Positions 20,401 through 32,929 are shown, numbered from the stretch's first letter. The stretch is DNA of 64,000 nt from Macrotrachela quadricornifera (GCA_022393335.1 JAJEKB010020803.1:1031347-1095346), one strand, 5' to 3'. Made by a program: numbers and translations. The notes: a model not told the origin generated them from the letters alone.

Positions 20401-20904
20401 TCATGACAAATTGTCTTTATGAGCACGATTTCTGTTGACTGTTGCTCATCCGAAAGGATTCTGGATCGAATACAGCTCGTATATGAACTCTCCGTTTTCA
20501 TTGACCTCAGGAAAAACCATTTTTCTCATAACTTGATTTTTATTGGTTACTGTTCCACCCAGGAGCGTAAAGAAGGGGGCGATTGAAGCACAACGTCCTC
20601 CCACTTACAAAAAATTAATAGAAAAAAAAGATTTACCCCCTGCTTTAGAGAATCTTCTTTTTTCTGGTCACCAAAATATAAAAACTGAGATCACGTCCTT
20701 CTGCTTTGGTACCTTACTTATACCCCTGGATCAACCAATGAAGTTTCGAGGCAAATAAAGTACAGATTCGAGTTTTCCGACCCAGAAAACCTCGAAGTAA
20801 CATATCTATGATCGGAAGATAGAGCTATAATTGTGAGTCAATGAGATCGCTGACAACATTGGAACCACTTCCTGCATAATTATGTTTGCCATATAGGAAA
20901 CTTA
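20401..20904. other. Possible decayed coding remnant, otherwise unassigned
   Basis: A 71-codon frame at 20543-20758 (KKGAIEAQRPPTYKKLIEKK...) has protein-like composition but no upstream start context or family match. Nothing else was recognised. Confidence 0.25.
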
Positions 20905-21275
20905 CGCTTCTTATGTCTTTATATATTATGTACCATTTTGTAGCTCGTAAAATTCTCTATCAAATGGTATATAACAAATGGAATTTTGTTCGACTCTGAT
21001 ACAAAAGTTTTCTACGAGAACGGCGATGTATCGATTTTCCTGTAGAAAGAAAACCATAGGAAAAAATCAGTATTTTTGCCATAATTCAGGTAGGATCCAT
21101 CCAATCAGGCTCATCTTCGAACTCGACCGAGATATTAATAAGATTAAACTGTGTAGAATATTTTACCATGATCTGATTCTCCTCTTGAAAATTATTATGT
21201 AAGTGGCCGGACGGTCAGACATACAGATTGATTCTATAGTGCACTCACTTTTTGAGTACACAAAAAGACTAGTAA
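20905..21275. repeat. Dispersed repeat, copy 1
   Basis: About 370 bp closely resembles 53935-54306. Shared landmarks are ACCATTTTGTAGCTCGTAAAA, CAGGCTCATCTTCGAACTCG and, at the right end, CACTTTTTGAGTACACAAAA. No coding capacity; the short ORF over it is repeat-derived. Confidence 0.8.
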
Positions 21276-21920
21276 TAAAAGCAAGAAATATCAAGAAGGA
21301 AATTTAATTGGTCTCCATAGTAAAAGATTCTCCAGGTTCATATTCAAAAATAATACATCGACATGATTATAAACTATTAAAAATAATTTAATTCTAACAT
21401 AAACAAACGACATCTATTAAAAAAATATTTAAATACTAATAATTCTTTATTAAATATATGATTAAAATAAAATTATTTTAATTATATATAAATATTAATT
21501 TATTCATTAAATAAAATAAAATAAACTTAATTGATTAAAAATAAAATAAGAAAAAACTACTACACATACTCTAAAATTAAATCTATATATCATATAAAAC
21601 TGTTGAGTCATAATGTCTTTTTTTTTCTCGGTAACTATTATTTTCCGTTTACAAGTGACTATATGATTCTATTCAATAATAAAACGAGAAGATGACAACT
21701 GTTTGAGTTGTTTCTTTTCTTTACTATCAATGGATATATATCGAGCTTATTATTCTATTTTTATTGTCATCAGTATTGATAGACATACGCAGATTATTAG
21801 ATAAGAAAAAAAGGAAAAAACGTTTGACGATAATAAAATCATTCTTTATTGATTATTATCAGAAATGATGAGCAAATGATGTAGTGAAAAATATTTGATA
21901 AAAAAATTTTTTTTTAAATA
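21276..21920. other. Very AT-rich spacer
   Basis: Long A/T stretches (for example 21420-21550). No gene. The last bases are the polypyrimidine tract and AG acceptor of the exon that follows. Confidence 0.4.
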
Positions 21921-22218
21921 GGTTCTTCGACAACATTGGAAACATATATTGTTAATATTTCAAAAAGCATTAATTGATCAAGACGATAGTAGTTATATAT
22001 TATCACATTTTCAAACTGCAGTTACATTACTTACTGATGAAGTAGCTAGTCAAGATCAACTCGGTGCTATGATTTTATATTTTATAAATGAAGCTATACT
22101 TGATACATGTTTTATTTGGTCATTAAGTTGTTCTGAATATGCATCTGAGCTTAAATATGATCAATTGCGCTGTTTTGAATTTCTTAGTCGAACATAACAT
22201 GAACTCCTTTTTCATAAA
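21921..22218 (+). pseudogene. FHIP1/FAM160A-like N-terminal exon, truncated
   Basis: FHIP proteins join FTS and Hook adaptors to dynein on endosomes. After a TTTTTTAAATAG acceptor the frame reads VLRQHWKHILLIFQKA, then LLTDEVAS, FINEAILDTCFIWSLSCSEY and LRCFEFLSRT, and after a stop HELLFHKQ. This order (Trp in the first helix, a bulky Trp-Leu helix, then a FE.L...LL.HK run) matches the N-terminal helical region of FHIP1. A TAA breaks the frame at 22195, and the repeat arm starting at 22219 replaces the remainder. The identification rests on pattern only. Confidence 0.5.
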
Positions 22219-22574
22219 CAAAGGACGGGGGCGTATAAGAACAAGAATCGACCCATCCTTAAATTCATCGAAGATCCATATGAAACGATGTAGAATGAGA
22301 CGGCAAATCTTTCTATCTCATTTTTATTTCATTTGGAACATCAATTAGTGGTTTCCATTGGACCGTTCAAACCTGATTTTTACTCGATTTTAAATTAATT
22401 TTTACTGCAGAGCAATGTTGAATTAAGACAAAAAGGTAACATAAAAATGTGCTTGTAAGCTTAAAAATATTCTCATTTGAAAGAGAATGAAATTCTGCAC
22501 AAACCTGTATATGCACCATCCTTAGAAAATAAATATAACTTACACCTATGAGGCAAAAATGGGAATGGACTGAA

Positions 22575-23460
22575 AAATCTCGAAATGAAAAATCTCGAAA
22601 GTCTAAATGTCGAAAGAAAAATCTCGAAAAGAAAAATCTCGAAAAGAAAAATCCCGAAAAGAAAAATCTCGAAAGGAAAAATCTCGAAAATCTAAACGTC
22701 GAGAAAAAAATCTCGAAAGAATAAATCTCGAAAGTCTAAATGTCGAAAGAAAAAATCTCGAAAAATGACGTCGAACGAGAAGAATAAATAAGTGACCTGT
22801 CGTAGCAATCGACGAGTGGTGTCACATATCCAGAATCTCGGGCATGCTGGAGATGCCAACAAAGATGCGAGAGGTCCCAAAGTATCAAATAACATACTAC
22901 CTAACGACTACACGAATCTGCAAATCTTTGTGAAAGCTGTATCTTTTGTAGAGATGCCGTGTGTCCTGAGCTTTTCCTCAACGAGATGCGGCATCTCCCA
23001 AATCTCCATCTCTCATATTCCCTGATAAAACTTTTTTTTGAATTTTCAGTCCTAGGACCTTATGGGAGATGTATCTCTCACAGGAGATGCAGCATCGCTA
23101 CAGGAGACCAGGGTCTATTAGGATCTATTCGAACCTTTCAGTGTAAACCAGAGTCTTCGTCTTTTCGCCCTCACCCTCACTTAGATGATGCGCCTTCTGA
23201 GCCCGTTTGTGTGCCTCCGCCCTCACCCTCACCCTCACCCACCCCACACCCCACCCTCAAGATACGATCTTCCATTGTATAATGTGTCTGTATTTTTTTT
23301 CGAGATTCGACTTTAAGACTTTTCGAGATTTTTCTTTCGAGATTTGTTTTCTTCTGTCTTTCACCTTTTCGAGATTTTTCTTTTCGCGATTTTTCTTTTC
23401 GAGATTTATTTTTTCGAGATTTCCGTTCGAGATTTTTTCTTTCGAGATTAGTCCACCATA
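22575..23460. repeat. GAAAAATCTCGAAAA minisatellite arms flanking a MITE remnant
   Basis: About 22575-22770 holds tandem units near GAAAAATCTCGAAA, and about 23295-23455 holds the complementary units TTTCGAGATTTTTC, so the two arrays can pair. Between them, 22813-23110 carries GTGTCACATATCCAGAATC and GGAGATGCC motifs of the MITE family found intact at 51998 and 62004. A CCCTCACC-rich run lies at 23165-23265. Confidence 0.65.
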
Positions 23461-24704
23461 CCAAAAATGGTACTCCTACTAGCATCTTTGTGCCCCCATA
23501 CCTATATTGACGCTACAAAGATCAGCAAAAATCTCTTTACAGTGAAGTTTGATCTATATGATTCGATGCGGTTTTTCACGCGCTACAAATTGGTATAATT
23601 GCCATGTTTTGATTTTTCTGGTCAAAGCTTCATTAGGGACAAACTGTATGGAACTAGTAGGTAATACCCCATTCATTTGTAATATTTGAATTGGCAAAGC
23701 TTTTTAGGTAACGTCAAAGACGAATATATTAATAAATAAAGCAAAATGAACGATGGATAAAATCATAAATGGAAGAATTTCGAAGTGTCTGACGAGGGAA
23801 GCTCTCCAGGTGTTAAATCGCTTTTCGTTTGAGACTATAGCCATTGCATCGAGGGTGAAACTTTGACCAATTAAAGATCTCTACTAGATTAGATACTTTA
23901 CAAAATTTCAGACTTTTAGCACAAACCGTTAGTCAGCTACTGGATCCTGAAGTGCAAGCGTCCTCCATATAGGAGTCATAAGTATTTTGACTAGTTTGTA
24001 GGTCACGAAACGTTTGTGATCAAGATCTGAAATTTTGTATGATATCTACTCGAGTAGGAACCTTTAATTAGGTAAAGTTTAAGATCTAAATTCCAAAATT
24101 TGAGTTTCCGCAAATACCAAGACTCTATTAAAAAATACCTTAAAAAAATCATTATCTCGCCCTCAAAGGCCCGCTTATCCGAACCCTTATGGAGTTGAGC
24201 ACATCTCAGTAGTAGGCTCTACCTAGTGGATATAGGCTCAAGTTAAACGCAATTTAACACCCGGAGGGGTTCCCTCGTGAGCTTTCGTCACTTTTGCTTT
24301 CGTTGGTGCCAGTACTTATTGTATATACTAGAATCGTGATTTGCTATATATCTCTATAGATTTAACGATATAGGTTGTTTATCTGTATATCCAGACAGAT
24401 TTGTAAATAAGGATATACATATATATGAATGTATATGCTTCTGGCCTTGGTAATACAGACGCACAGGAAAGAACACTGACCAAGAGAAAAAGATGAGTAA
24501 GGGAAACTTCAAAAAAACCATAGAAATGTTACCGAACATTTTCATATTTTAATGAGCATATTTTTGTGACCAAGCTCTTTTTGGCATAGTCCTCAAAGAC
24601 TCAACTTCATCACTATATTCACAAAAATTCTAACCATCTAACACAACATCATACAATATTCTACTTTGAAAACTCTCTCCTGTCTAAAAATTTTGCCACA
24701 GAAC

Positions 24705-25165
24705 TCAAAACATGATAACTATACCATTTTGTGCTGCGTGAAAAGTTGCGTCGAACCATATAGATCAAACTTCACTATAGAGAGTTTTTCATGGATTCCC
24801 AGGGATGACTTTAGTATTTCGTTAGTATTTATTCATCCGTTTTGGCACTGTGGTCTTTCAAAAATTTTTGGCCAGAAAAATCAAGACATGGCAACTATAC
24901 CATTTTGTAGCCCGTAAAAAACTGCATTGAACCATATGGATCAAACTTCATTGTAATAGATTTTTTATGGATCTCCATGGATAACTTTAGTACTTGGATG
25001 GTATGTATCTACTCATTTTGGCCGTTTGGCCTTTGAGAAAATTTTTGGCCAGAGAAATCAAGATATGGCAACTATACCATTTTGTAGCCCGTGAAAAACT
25101 ACATGGAACCATATAGTTAAGATTTCATTGTAAAGAGATTTTTGTTGATCTTTGTAGCGTCAATA
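24705..25165. repeat. Three tandem copies of a 150-170-bp unit
   Basis: Units start near 24705, 24865 and 25035. Each contains GGCCAGAGAAATCAAGA-type sequence, ACTATACCATTTTGTAGCCC and GAACCATATAGATCAAACTT. A related inverted copy lies at 23520-23640. The ACCATTTTGTAGC core is shared with the dispersed repeat at 20905. Confidence 0.7.
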
Positions 25166-25514
25166 TAGGTATGGGGCCACAAAGATGCTAGTAGGAGTAC
25201 CATTTTTGCCTCATAGGTGTAAGTTACAAGTAAGGTTCATCGAAAGTCGATTCATGTGGTCCTAGACTTGCAGGATAGCGATGTCGATATACTTGTCTAT
25301 AGCTGCAAAAATAGATTTTTGATCGTTAGCTGTATGTAAGAAAATACTATTATGACGATCATTCGAGCTATGAGCTAAACAGTTCTCGAAAATATTATGA
25401 AGATTATCTATTTACTATGCTTACAATAACCCAACGTTAAGAATCGATTATACTAAAAGTGAGAATCATTGTTTCATTATTTCTTGTAATTAGATCATCG
25501 CTCACAATCGTATC

Positions 25515-25765
25515 AAAAAGCCGATGTTTTATCAATAAATTAGAATTTTATAAGTGAAAGAACAGAAAACTACAATAAAGAACAATAATGTTCTTTCAAA
25601 AAACGACACAAATTTTGATAATTATTATAATTAAGCGCTATTTTTACATGAAAAAAGATTTCATCATATTTTTGACAGAATATCATTTTTCTTTGTTGTA
25701 GTTTTCTGTTGTTTCACTTATAAAATTCTAATTTATTGAAAAAGCATCTGTTCGTTAGCACAACA
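25515..25765. repeat. Foldback of about 250 bp
   Basis: Inverted arms share CAATAAATTAGAATTTTATA and AGAAAACTACAA. Loop of about 120 bp. Confidence 0.7.
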
Positions 25766-25959
25766 TTGATTAACAATCCAATCACACTATATCATATAAC
25801 AATGTCGTCAGTTTCAGATAATAATCATAGTGACAAAAAATAAGAAAATAAAGTTTATTTATAAATGAGCATTGATGGTGACGGTGCTCTGATTTATTCA
25901 TTTTCTATTTTTGTTTTTTCTAATACATTAAAAAACTAATAATTAGAAAACTAATAATT

Positions 25960-26032
25960 AAAAAATAATAATTACAAAAATAATAATTACAAAAATAATA
26001 ATTACAAAAATAATAATTACAAAAATAATAAA
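25960..26032. repeat. AAAAATAATAATTAC tandem array
   Basis: About five head-to-tail units of 15 bp. Confidence 0.9.
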
Positions 26033-26171
26033 AATAAGCTTTGGCGTCATTCGAAATATATTAAAATTTTTTTTTTATTTTCTATATTCTCTATAATGAA
26101 AATTCATTCTAAAACAAATTAGCTGTAAATTAACCATCATAACGTCTGCCGGAGAAATATGTCAGTTGGAC

Positions 26172-26195
26172 CATAGTTACCATATGGTAACTATG
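26172..26195. repeat. Perfect 24-bp palindrome
   Basis: CATAGTTACCAT is followed immediately by its exact reverse complement. Single CATAGTTACC motifs recur near 26325, so it may mark the end of a small repeat. Confidence 0.85.
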
Positions 26196-26199
26196 TTAC

Positions 26200-26500
26200 A
26201 GACACAGATGAATTTCCGCTTCTAGACCCTAGCCTTTCAGTCTAGGTAATATGTCCTTTTTAAAGTATCTATTTATGTAGCATTAAATTAATGAGCAGTA
26301 CCAGAAGATATGTTCATTTTTACCATAGTTACCTGGTCATTTATGCCAAAAAAATGGTCATTTGTGCCAAAAAAAACGGTCACTTGTGCCAAAAAAATGG
26401 TCGTCTGTGCCATGTTACCGACAAAACGATACGTACAGAAAAATGAATTCCCGTTTCTAGACCCTAGTCTTTCAGCCTAGGGAATATTTATTTTCTAAGG
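26200..26500. repeat. Tandem GGTCATTTGTGCCAAAAAA units and duplicated flank
   Basis: About 26335-26412 holds four 20-22-bp units near ATGGTCATTTGTGCCAAAAA. The block is bracketed by two copies of TTTCTAGACCCTAGTCTTTC-type sequence (26215-26245 and 26455-26490). Confidence 0.75.
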
Positions 26501-26805
26501 ATGGTGCATATAGAGGTTTGTTCAGAATTTCATTCTCTTTCAAATGAGACTATTTTCAAGCTTACGAGCACATTTTTATGTTACCTTTTTGTCTTAATTC
26601 AACATTGCTCTGCAGTAAAAATTAATTTAAAATCGAGTAAAAATCAGGTTTGAACGGTCCAATGGAAACCACTAATTGATGTTCCAAATGAAATAAAAAT
26701 GAGATAGAAAGATTTGCCGTCTCATTCTGCATCGTTTCATATGGATCTTCGATGAATTTAAGGATGCGCCGATTCTTGTTCTTATACGCCCCCGTCCTTT
26801 CTACC

Positions 26806-27650
26806 TCTATACACTTCAACACTCCTTTTAGATCGTGTTTCGCAAAAATATTCCATGTTTACATGTATTTTTTTTACACTGAACTAAGTGATCTCATATT
26901 CATATTATGCTTAATGATCTATCTTGCGGATAAAAGTAAAAAGAAGATCATGCCCTAATCATCACTCTCAATAACTAATTTCGACATCTCGTGTGATAAA
27001 AAGATATTTATATTCCAAACGAGCAAGACATCTCTTGAATTCTTTATAGGAACGATCAATTATCCAAATAAAATTATTCTCTTTTTTTCTTTAATTTTTT
27101 TCATTATATGAGGCTCAATTGTCGGTGTACCTCCAAGAACGTCATGAAAAAAGGAATAAATAGTATTTTTTCAGAAAAAAATTCAAAATTTAGCCGACTT
27201 CAGCGGCTATCGGTATCAGAAATTGTAAGCCATGCTACAGTTCCGTCGGACAACACCACGGTGCACGAAGAATGAGTAAACGAATAAAATTCAGTGTTTT
27301 TTTGCTTTTCGCCTACTCCGACGGAGAAGAAAAAAAAATTATATGCTGTGAGGCGTTAAAGCACACACGTTAACACATTAAAAATATTTTTCTTTCAAGA
27401 TAAACAAGTTTGAAAGAATTTATTCACTGAAGAAAAATATTTTTTTACGTGTTAAAATATATGGCTTTTATGCGTAAAACATCGACGTTTCGTTACATGT
27501 ACGACTGAATAATTTCTGTCGAACATTAGAAAGTTTTGTAACGTCGCAACGCGAAGTAGGGTAAGAAATCTTTCTCCAAGCCTTTTAATCTATCATTTTT
27601 CGCTAAACAGTATCATCCACATCTTGCTAGCTTGCGAAACATAAAATCAA
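26806..27650. other. No gene seen; fragment shared with 37.5 kb
   Basis: About 26815-26855 (CCTTTTAGATCGTGTTTCGC) resembles 37475-37515, indicating a dispersed repeat edge. The rest is unassigned. Confidence 0.35.
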
Positions 27651-27654
27651 CATT

Positions 27655-28220
27655 CTCTTCGAGCAACTCTTACGAGGAGACACTTTCAACTGTCCATTTA
27701 GGTTTTCTATCCAGAGTTATAGACATTTTACTAGAATTTTAGCCTATGCCATGGTATATACCAATAAATCGGATGACGAATTTCGACTTGAGATTTTATC
27801 TACAGACAGATCTATTTATGAGTAGAATGCCTTGAAAATTTCAGCTGAAAAGAAAGTTTCCTTCCCGAGATAGTAAAGTCCCAAAATGATTCATATATCA
27901 CAGAAGATGCTAGAATTTTGTGTTTTTGGAGACTTTACTATCTCTGGAACGAAATGTCCTTTTCAGCTGAAATTTTCAAGGCATTCTACTCATAAATAGA
28001 TCTGTCTATGGACAAAATCTCAGGTCGAAATATCGTTATTCGATTTATTGATAAGTACCATGGCATAGGCTAAAATTCTAGTAAAATGCCTATAACTCTG
28101 GATAGAGACCTAAGGGAATTTAATCTTTTGGGGGTTTTCATATCTCACTGGGGTCTATCATTTGCATAAAGTCCATACTCAAAAGGGATTGGACAGTTGA
28201 AAACGTTCCCTTGTTAGCTC
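27655..28220. repeat. Foldback with about 240-bp arms
   Basis: 27655-27890 and 27935-28220 are inverted, sharing TGAAATTTTCAAGGCATTCT, AAATAGATCTGTC and CCATGGCATAGGC. The loop is about 45 bp. No coding potential. Confidence 0.85.
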
Positions 28221-28339
28221 TCTCATGATTGAGAAAATCGTATTGTCCGTTGAAAGGTCACCAAGAACTGAAAACCATTTCAATTATCCAATTTAACATT
28301 TTACTTGTAAAAGCTCTGTTTATCGTGAAATTAGGAAAC

Positions 28340-30235
28340 ATAGTGTTAACAGTCATCATCATGTCCCTTAAGCTTAGCGCCCGTTGGGGTCAACCATTTA
28401 AGGGATCAGATTTTTCCATGGTCGCTGATCTTGCACAAGGTGGAACAGGTCATGTCCACTGCGCTGACACCATTCTGTTATGTCGTCTAGCCATTCTCTG
28501 CATGGACGTCCTCTTCGAGATTTTCCGTCCATTTTATCAAATATTAGATGTTTTATTAGTCTATAATCGTTCATTCTGCAGATGTGTCCAAATAACCATA
28601 GTTTCCTCTTCTTGATGATGTCTATTATGGTCTCTTCCTTTGATATCTTTTTTCTGATGTCTTTGTTTCGTACCATATCTTGCCAATTAATTCTTAGGAC
28701 CCATCAGTAACATTTCATTTCGAATGCCAATAGTTTTTTCCTGTCTGCTTCTTTTAGGGTCCATGTCTCTGACGCGTATAATGGGACACTGAACACACAT
28801 GTGGTTAGGATTCCAAGTTTATTTTGTAGCTTCAGTTTCTTGCTATTCCATATGTGTTTCAAAGAAGCCATTGCACCGATCGCTTTTCCTATTCTCCTTT
28901 TTATTTCCTCTGAACAGTTATTATCCCATGTCAGCAGGCTGCCTAGATATTCAAATTTTTCCACGTTTTTTTATGGTGTTTTCTGCTACTTTGATGCTAC
29001 TATCGATATGCCTGTCTCCAAACACCATGGTTTTGGTTTTATTTATATTTAAGATTAGTTAAGCCTGTTCAGCAACTATTTTAGTTAGCTCTATTGGGTA
29101 TTGAAGTGAGCTAACGTCTTCATCGATTAGGTCAATATCGTCGGCGAACCTCAGGTTATTTATTAATATTCCACTAATATTGATTCCGCAGGTGTTCCGT
29201 CTCACCTGGTCCATTACTCGTTCGAGATATACGATGAAAAGGAGTGGTGACAGAGGATCGCCTTGTCTAGTTCCTACATCTGTTCGAAACCACTCTCCAT
29301 TTCCTTCACCAATGTGAACAGCTGACTGTGACTTTTCATAGATCTTCTGTAGCAAGGTAATCATCTTTATGTCAACACAATAGGATTTTAGCATAACCCA
29401 GATCATTTTATGTTTGATGGTATCGAATGCTTTTTGAAAATCTATAAAGCAGTTGTGTATTTTCTTGCCCTGTCTTTTTGCCTTTTCAGCCAATAATCTA
29501 AGCGTTAATATTTGATGTACGGCATTTCTGTCTTTTTTGAATCCTGCTTGCTCTTCTGAGAGGTATGGATCCAGATGATTTTTTAATCTATATAGCAGTA
29601 CTATTAAGAGTTATTTTCTTGTATGACTAATAAGAGAGATCGTTCGGTAGTTTGAGCAATTACTGAGGTTACTTTTTTTTGGTATAGCTACCAATATAGA
29701 TTTACCCTATTCTTCTGAAATCGTACCTTCATGCCATGCTTTGTTACAGAGTTTGTGGATTTGTCGTGATAGCGATTCGTCCCCAGCTTTTAACATTTCT
29801 GCTGTTACGCCGTCTGATCTTGGAGTTTTATTTCTTTTAAATGAATTTATCGTTGCTTGTATCTCTGAGTACAAGATACCCTGAGGATCTTCGTTTCCGG
29901 GAGGTGCAATGTCTTTAAGTTCTTTTATCATCCCATCTCCGCCTCCAGGATCTTTATACAGACTGCTGTAATACTGTGTCCACCTTCGTTTGATGTCGTC
30001 ATTTGTCTGTAACATTGTTCCCTCTTGATTTCGTATGACATTTAAGCGAAGTACAAATTCTTTTCTTAACATTTTTATGAGCCCATATGCTTCTCTTGTA
30101 TTTCCAATATTTAGACCTTTTTCAGCTTGCTCGCATCGGTCTTGTATCCAATGTTCTTTGTCCTGTCTTGCTGGTCTTTTAACTTTCCTACATAGGCCTT
30201 TATATTGTTTTGTATATTCTAGGGAAACATTTCTT
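28340..30235 (-). mobile_element. Non-LTR retrotransposon (LINE) fragment
   Basis: The order on the minus strand is that of a LINE reverse transcriptase. 29707-30240 gives RRWTQYYSSLY and TINSFKRNKTPRSDGVTAEM. 29059-29493 gives FIDFQKAFDTI, GTRQGDPLSPLLF and LRFADDIDLI (the FADD catalytic motif). 28704-28964 gives KFEYLGSLLTWD and LYASETWTLKEADR. 28398-28676 gives LWLFGHICRMND and RRGRPCREWLDDITEW. The frames are broken between the four blocks, so the ORF is dead. The 5' end is cut at 30236 by the transposon that follows. No poly(A)-type tail is obvious at the 3' edge near 28340. Confidence 0.85.
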
Positions 30236-32752
30236 ACAATGGAGATGTTTGTATTGTTGAGCGAAAAGACTAGATATTTTTACATCAAAAGAAAGCTCTC
30301 ATAGCCAATATAACAAGGTTAAAATATTAGCTACTGTTGGCTACTCTAGAGGGAGATATTCAATTTTTACTATATTCACTATTTAGGTATATTAAATATT
30401 AGGACCATTTACATCAATTTTTTATGCAATCAATTATGTATTTTACCATTAGACTTTAAAGATCTCATTGAAATTTATTAATATAGCATTGAGATCATAT
30501 TAGTTTTGTTGTCTTTTCGAGCTTAAGTAGTAATCAATACCTTCAAATCGCAAATAGTTTTCATTTTATTTAAGTTGAAAATAATAGATTATGTAATAGT
30601 CAATTTTAGGAAATTAACTACAAGTGTAGATGTAAATCTTCAACCAGATGGTAGTAACAAAGAGTCTTTTTACACCAAGAGCACATTAATAATGTTCGCT
30701 CATTGCAATTGTTAATTGAACAGTACAGATCATAAAATCTGAAGCAAACATCTTTTGGTTTTTCAAACTGTCCAATTGTTTCATTTGTTATTCGAGCTTG
30801 TACGAATCCATTTTTAATCAGATTTGTAAATGCTGGAGTTGATAATTGATTATGAATAATAGAGTGTACGTTGATGAAATATTGACGATCACTTATAGTC
30901 ATTTCTGTTCAATTGATATGAGTATAATGCTCGATTTTTTCATGAATAAAACGCCATGAACGAAATAAAGAAAGATCTTGTGGTTGAATATAAACTGTTG
31001 GTCCCTCGGGAAAAATCAATAACTGACTGTTTTGATTAGGAAACACTGCTCTAAATTTAGTTAGATCAGCTTGCGTTTTCCAACAATCAAGGAAAAGAAG
31101 AAATTTTTTACCTAGCAATGGACGTAGAATTTCACTTAGAAAAGCGTGATGTTTTTTACCACTGCTTTTTCCAGATTTAGAAGCTTTTACTACAACATTT
31201 GGTGGTATAATTAATTTTTTTTCTACTCTTTGACCGAATTGATTTTGTTTTTCTTGAAGGATAAGTAAGAATTTGTTCAATAAATGCCCATTAGCTAACG
31301 TAACTGGTTGAATTGTATAAGAATGAGTTGTATTATATTTCTTTTTAACGGCTACTTCTGTTGTTCTCTCACCAGTCAAAGATAGGGTTTCTGGAGATAC
31401 ATATTCTTGCTGGAATGAACAATGATCGCTGTTTAAGATTGCGTTCGTAGAATACTTTGATATTAAAGGTCTTTTACTTTCGATCCAATTATGAGCATCT
31501 AAAATATATATGCACATTACATTTAGACACACGTACTTAAAGATGAAATAGAAATTTACATATCGTCTAAACTGCACATTTTTTTGTTTGGTTTAGTTCG
31601 AGTAATTATTTTGTTACATCGTCTTGATGATATTCTGTTTTCCCTTTTAAAATTATTGATAAATGATTTACTTGCCTTGAACGTATCCCAATCTAATTTT
31701 CTTGCTTTTTGGATTGCAAAAAGTTCTAGATCAGCATCATGAACGGCTTCTTTTTCAATTGTTCTTTTCATATAGAATTCATTAAACATAAATTCTTTCA
31801 TTTGCTTTAATTTTTCTAATCTCGTGCCATTGTTTTCGATATATTGTCTGAACCTTGGAATATAATGCATGTATTTGACTTTTCTAAATCGACAGGAAAT
31901 AGTTGCGAATCCAGCCTTCGGATGTTGGTCAACCCATTCGCTTATCTTTTCCATTTCTTCTACCGTAAAAGAACTTTTTAAATCAGAATATTCATTCTCA
32001 TTGTAATCATCAATTTCATCGCCGTCTTCTTCATCCGTCATTTCATCAAATTCATCTTCAAATTCGAGAGTATCATAAGAATACACCTCATTGAAGTAAC
32101 TGTCTTTAAATGACTTCAGAATTTCGAACAGTCGTTCGGCAGCAAAGATTTCATCGGTAGTTGTTGCAGAATTTTCAGATGTGTATTCAGTTTCAGTTAA
32201 ATAAAGAAGGTGTTTAGCGATGTTTAATAAATTCATTTTTTAATTTGAAGAAATAAAATTTTAATTTCATTAGATCCAACAGAGAACAAAATAGAATAAC
32301 TTTTCAATAGTACATTTCTTGGTGATTTTTTAACACCAGTTGCAAATAAACGATCAATAGACCACCAAGTGATGCATCAATACACTTCAGGTTCCCATAT
32401 TACACGCATAAGTCACTTTTCAAACAATCATATGTCTTTTTCTTCATTTCGATACTACTTAAGCTCGAAAAGACAACAAAACTAATATGATCTCAATGCT
32501 ATATTAATAAATTTCAATGAGATCTTTAAAGTCTAATGGTAAAATACTTAATTGATTGCATAAAAACTGATGTAAATGGTCCTAATATTTAATATACCTA
32601 AATAGTGAATATAGTAAAAATTGAATATCTTCCTCTAGAGTAGTCAATAGCAGCTAATATTTTAACCTTGTTATATTGGCTACGAGAGCTTTCTTATGAT
32701 GTAAAAATATCTAGTCTTTTCGCTCAACAATACAAACACCTCCATTGTCAAG
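30236..32752 (-). mobile_element. DNA transposon with about 300-bp TIRs (pogo/CENP-B group)
   Basis: 30236-30530 and 32455-32752 are inverted repeats beginning CAATGGAGATGTTTGTATTG on the left, with a closely matching complement on the right. They enclose a CENP-B/DDE transposase on the minus strand. The left end interrupts the LINE frame. A clear target duplication is not visible: the left flank reads TTA and the right TC. The long TIRs are unusual for pogo-type elements, whose ends are normally short. Confidence 0.8.
30618..32236 (-). pseudogene. CENP-B HTH / DDE endonuclease transposase
   Basis: The N-terminal frame (31556-32236, 226 residues) has an acidic stretch (DEMTDEEDGDE), a helix-turn-helix half (FTVEEMEKISEWVDQHP) and a CENP-B-type DNA-binding segment (AVHDADLELFAIQKAR, FKASKSFINNFKRENRIS). 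The middle frame (30909-31510) holds the DDE core: ILNSDHCSF (first Asp), THSYTIQPV, PPNVVVKASKSGK, LLFLDCWKTQ (second Asp), IQPQDLSLFRSW (third). One in-frame TGA at 30906 separates the C-terminal part (30618-30902), which ends in a CSWCKKTLCYYH zinc-like motif. A GTAAAT...TTTTAG intron near 31496-31555 is likely between the first two frames, but the phases do not join cleanly, so a frame break is probable. As assembled it is inactive. Confidence 0.75.
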
Positions 32753-32929
32753 GGTGAGTCATATCCTGGAGAAAGTCCTTTACCAAAAAAAGCATATTTT
32801 CTGAATATGACCATGTGATCAGTCGGATCCCCATAGTTGACTTTTTTTTAGAAGCAGGTTTGGTATTTTATTTGGCAGAAAGCGTTCCGATTTGGGGGGA
32901 GCTCCCCATCCCTCTTCCTAATCGGTAAG

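Larger units (their letters stand above)
22540..25225. repeat. Nested foldback with CTTACACCTATGAGGCAAAA ends
   Basis: The outer ends at 22540-22565 and 25195-25222 are inverted. A second internal inverted pair links 23463-23640 with 25020-25205, sharing GTACTCCTACTAGCATC and GACGCTACAAAGATC. The elements appear to have inserted into one another. Confidence 0.6.
22219..26805. mobile_element. 4.6-kb composite foldback element with 315-bp arms
   Basis: Positions 22219-22533 and 26487-26805 are inverted copies beginning AAAGGACGGGGGCGTATAAG. Both arms contain the same coding-like stretch, readable to the stop on the minus strand at 26622-26822 (RTGAYKNKNRRILKFIED...). The left copy carries TAG where the right has CAG. 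The interior is filled by nested repeats annotated separately. No transposase was recognised, so the element is probably a nest of non-autonomous insertions. Confidence 0.65.

Noticed and set aside
23165..23265. CCCTCACCC-rich run as possible telomeric repeat
   Set aside because: The unit is irregular and only one stretch resembles CCCACA; there is no array and sequence continues normally on both sides.
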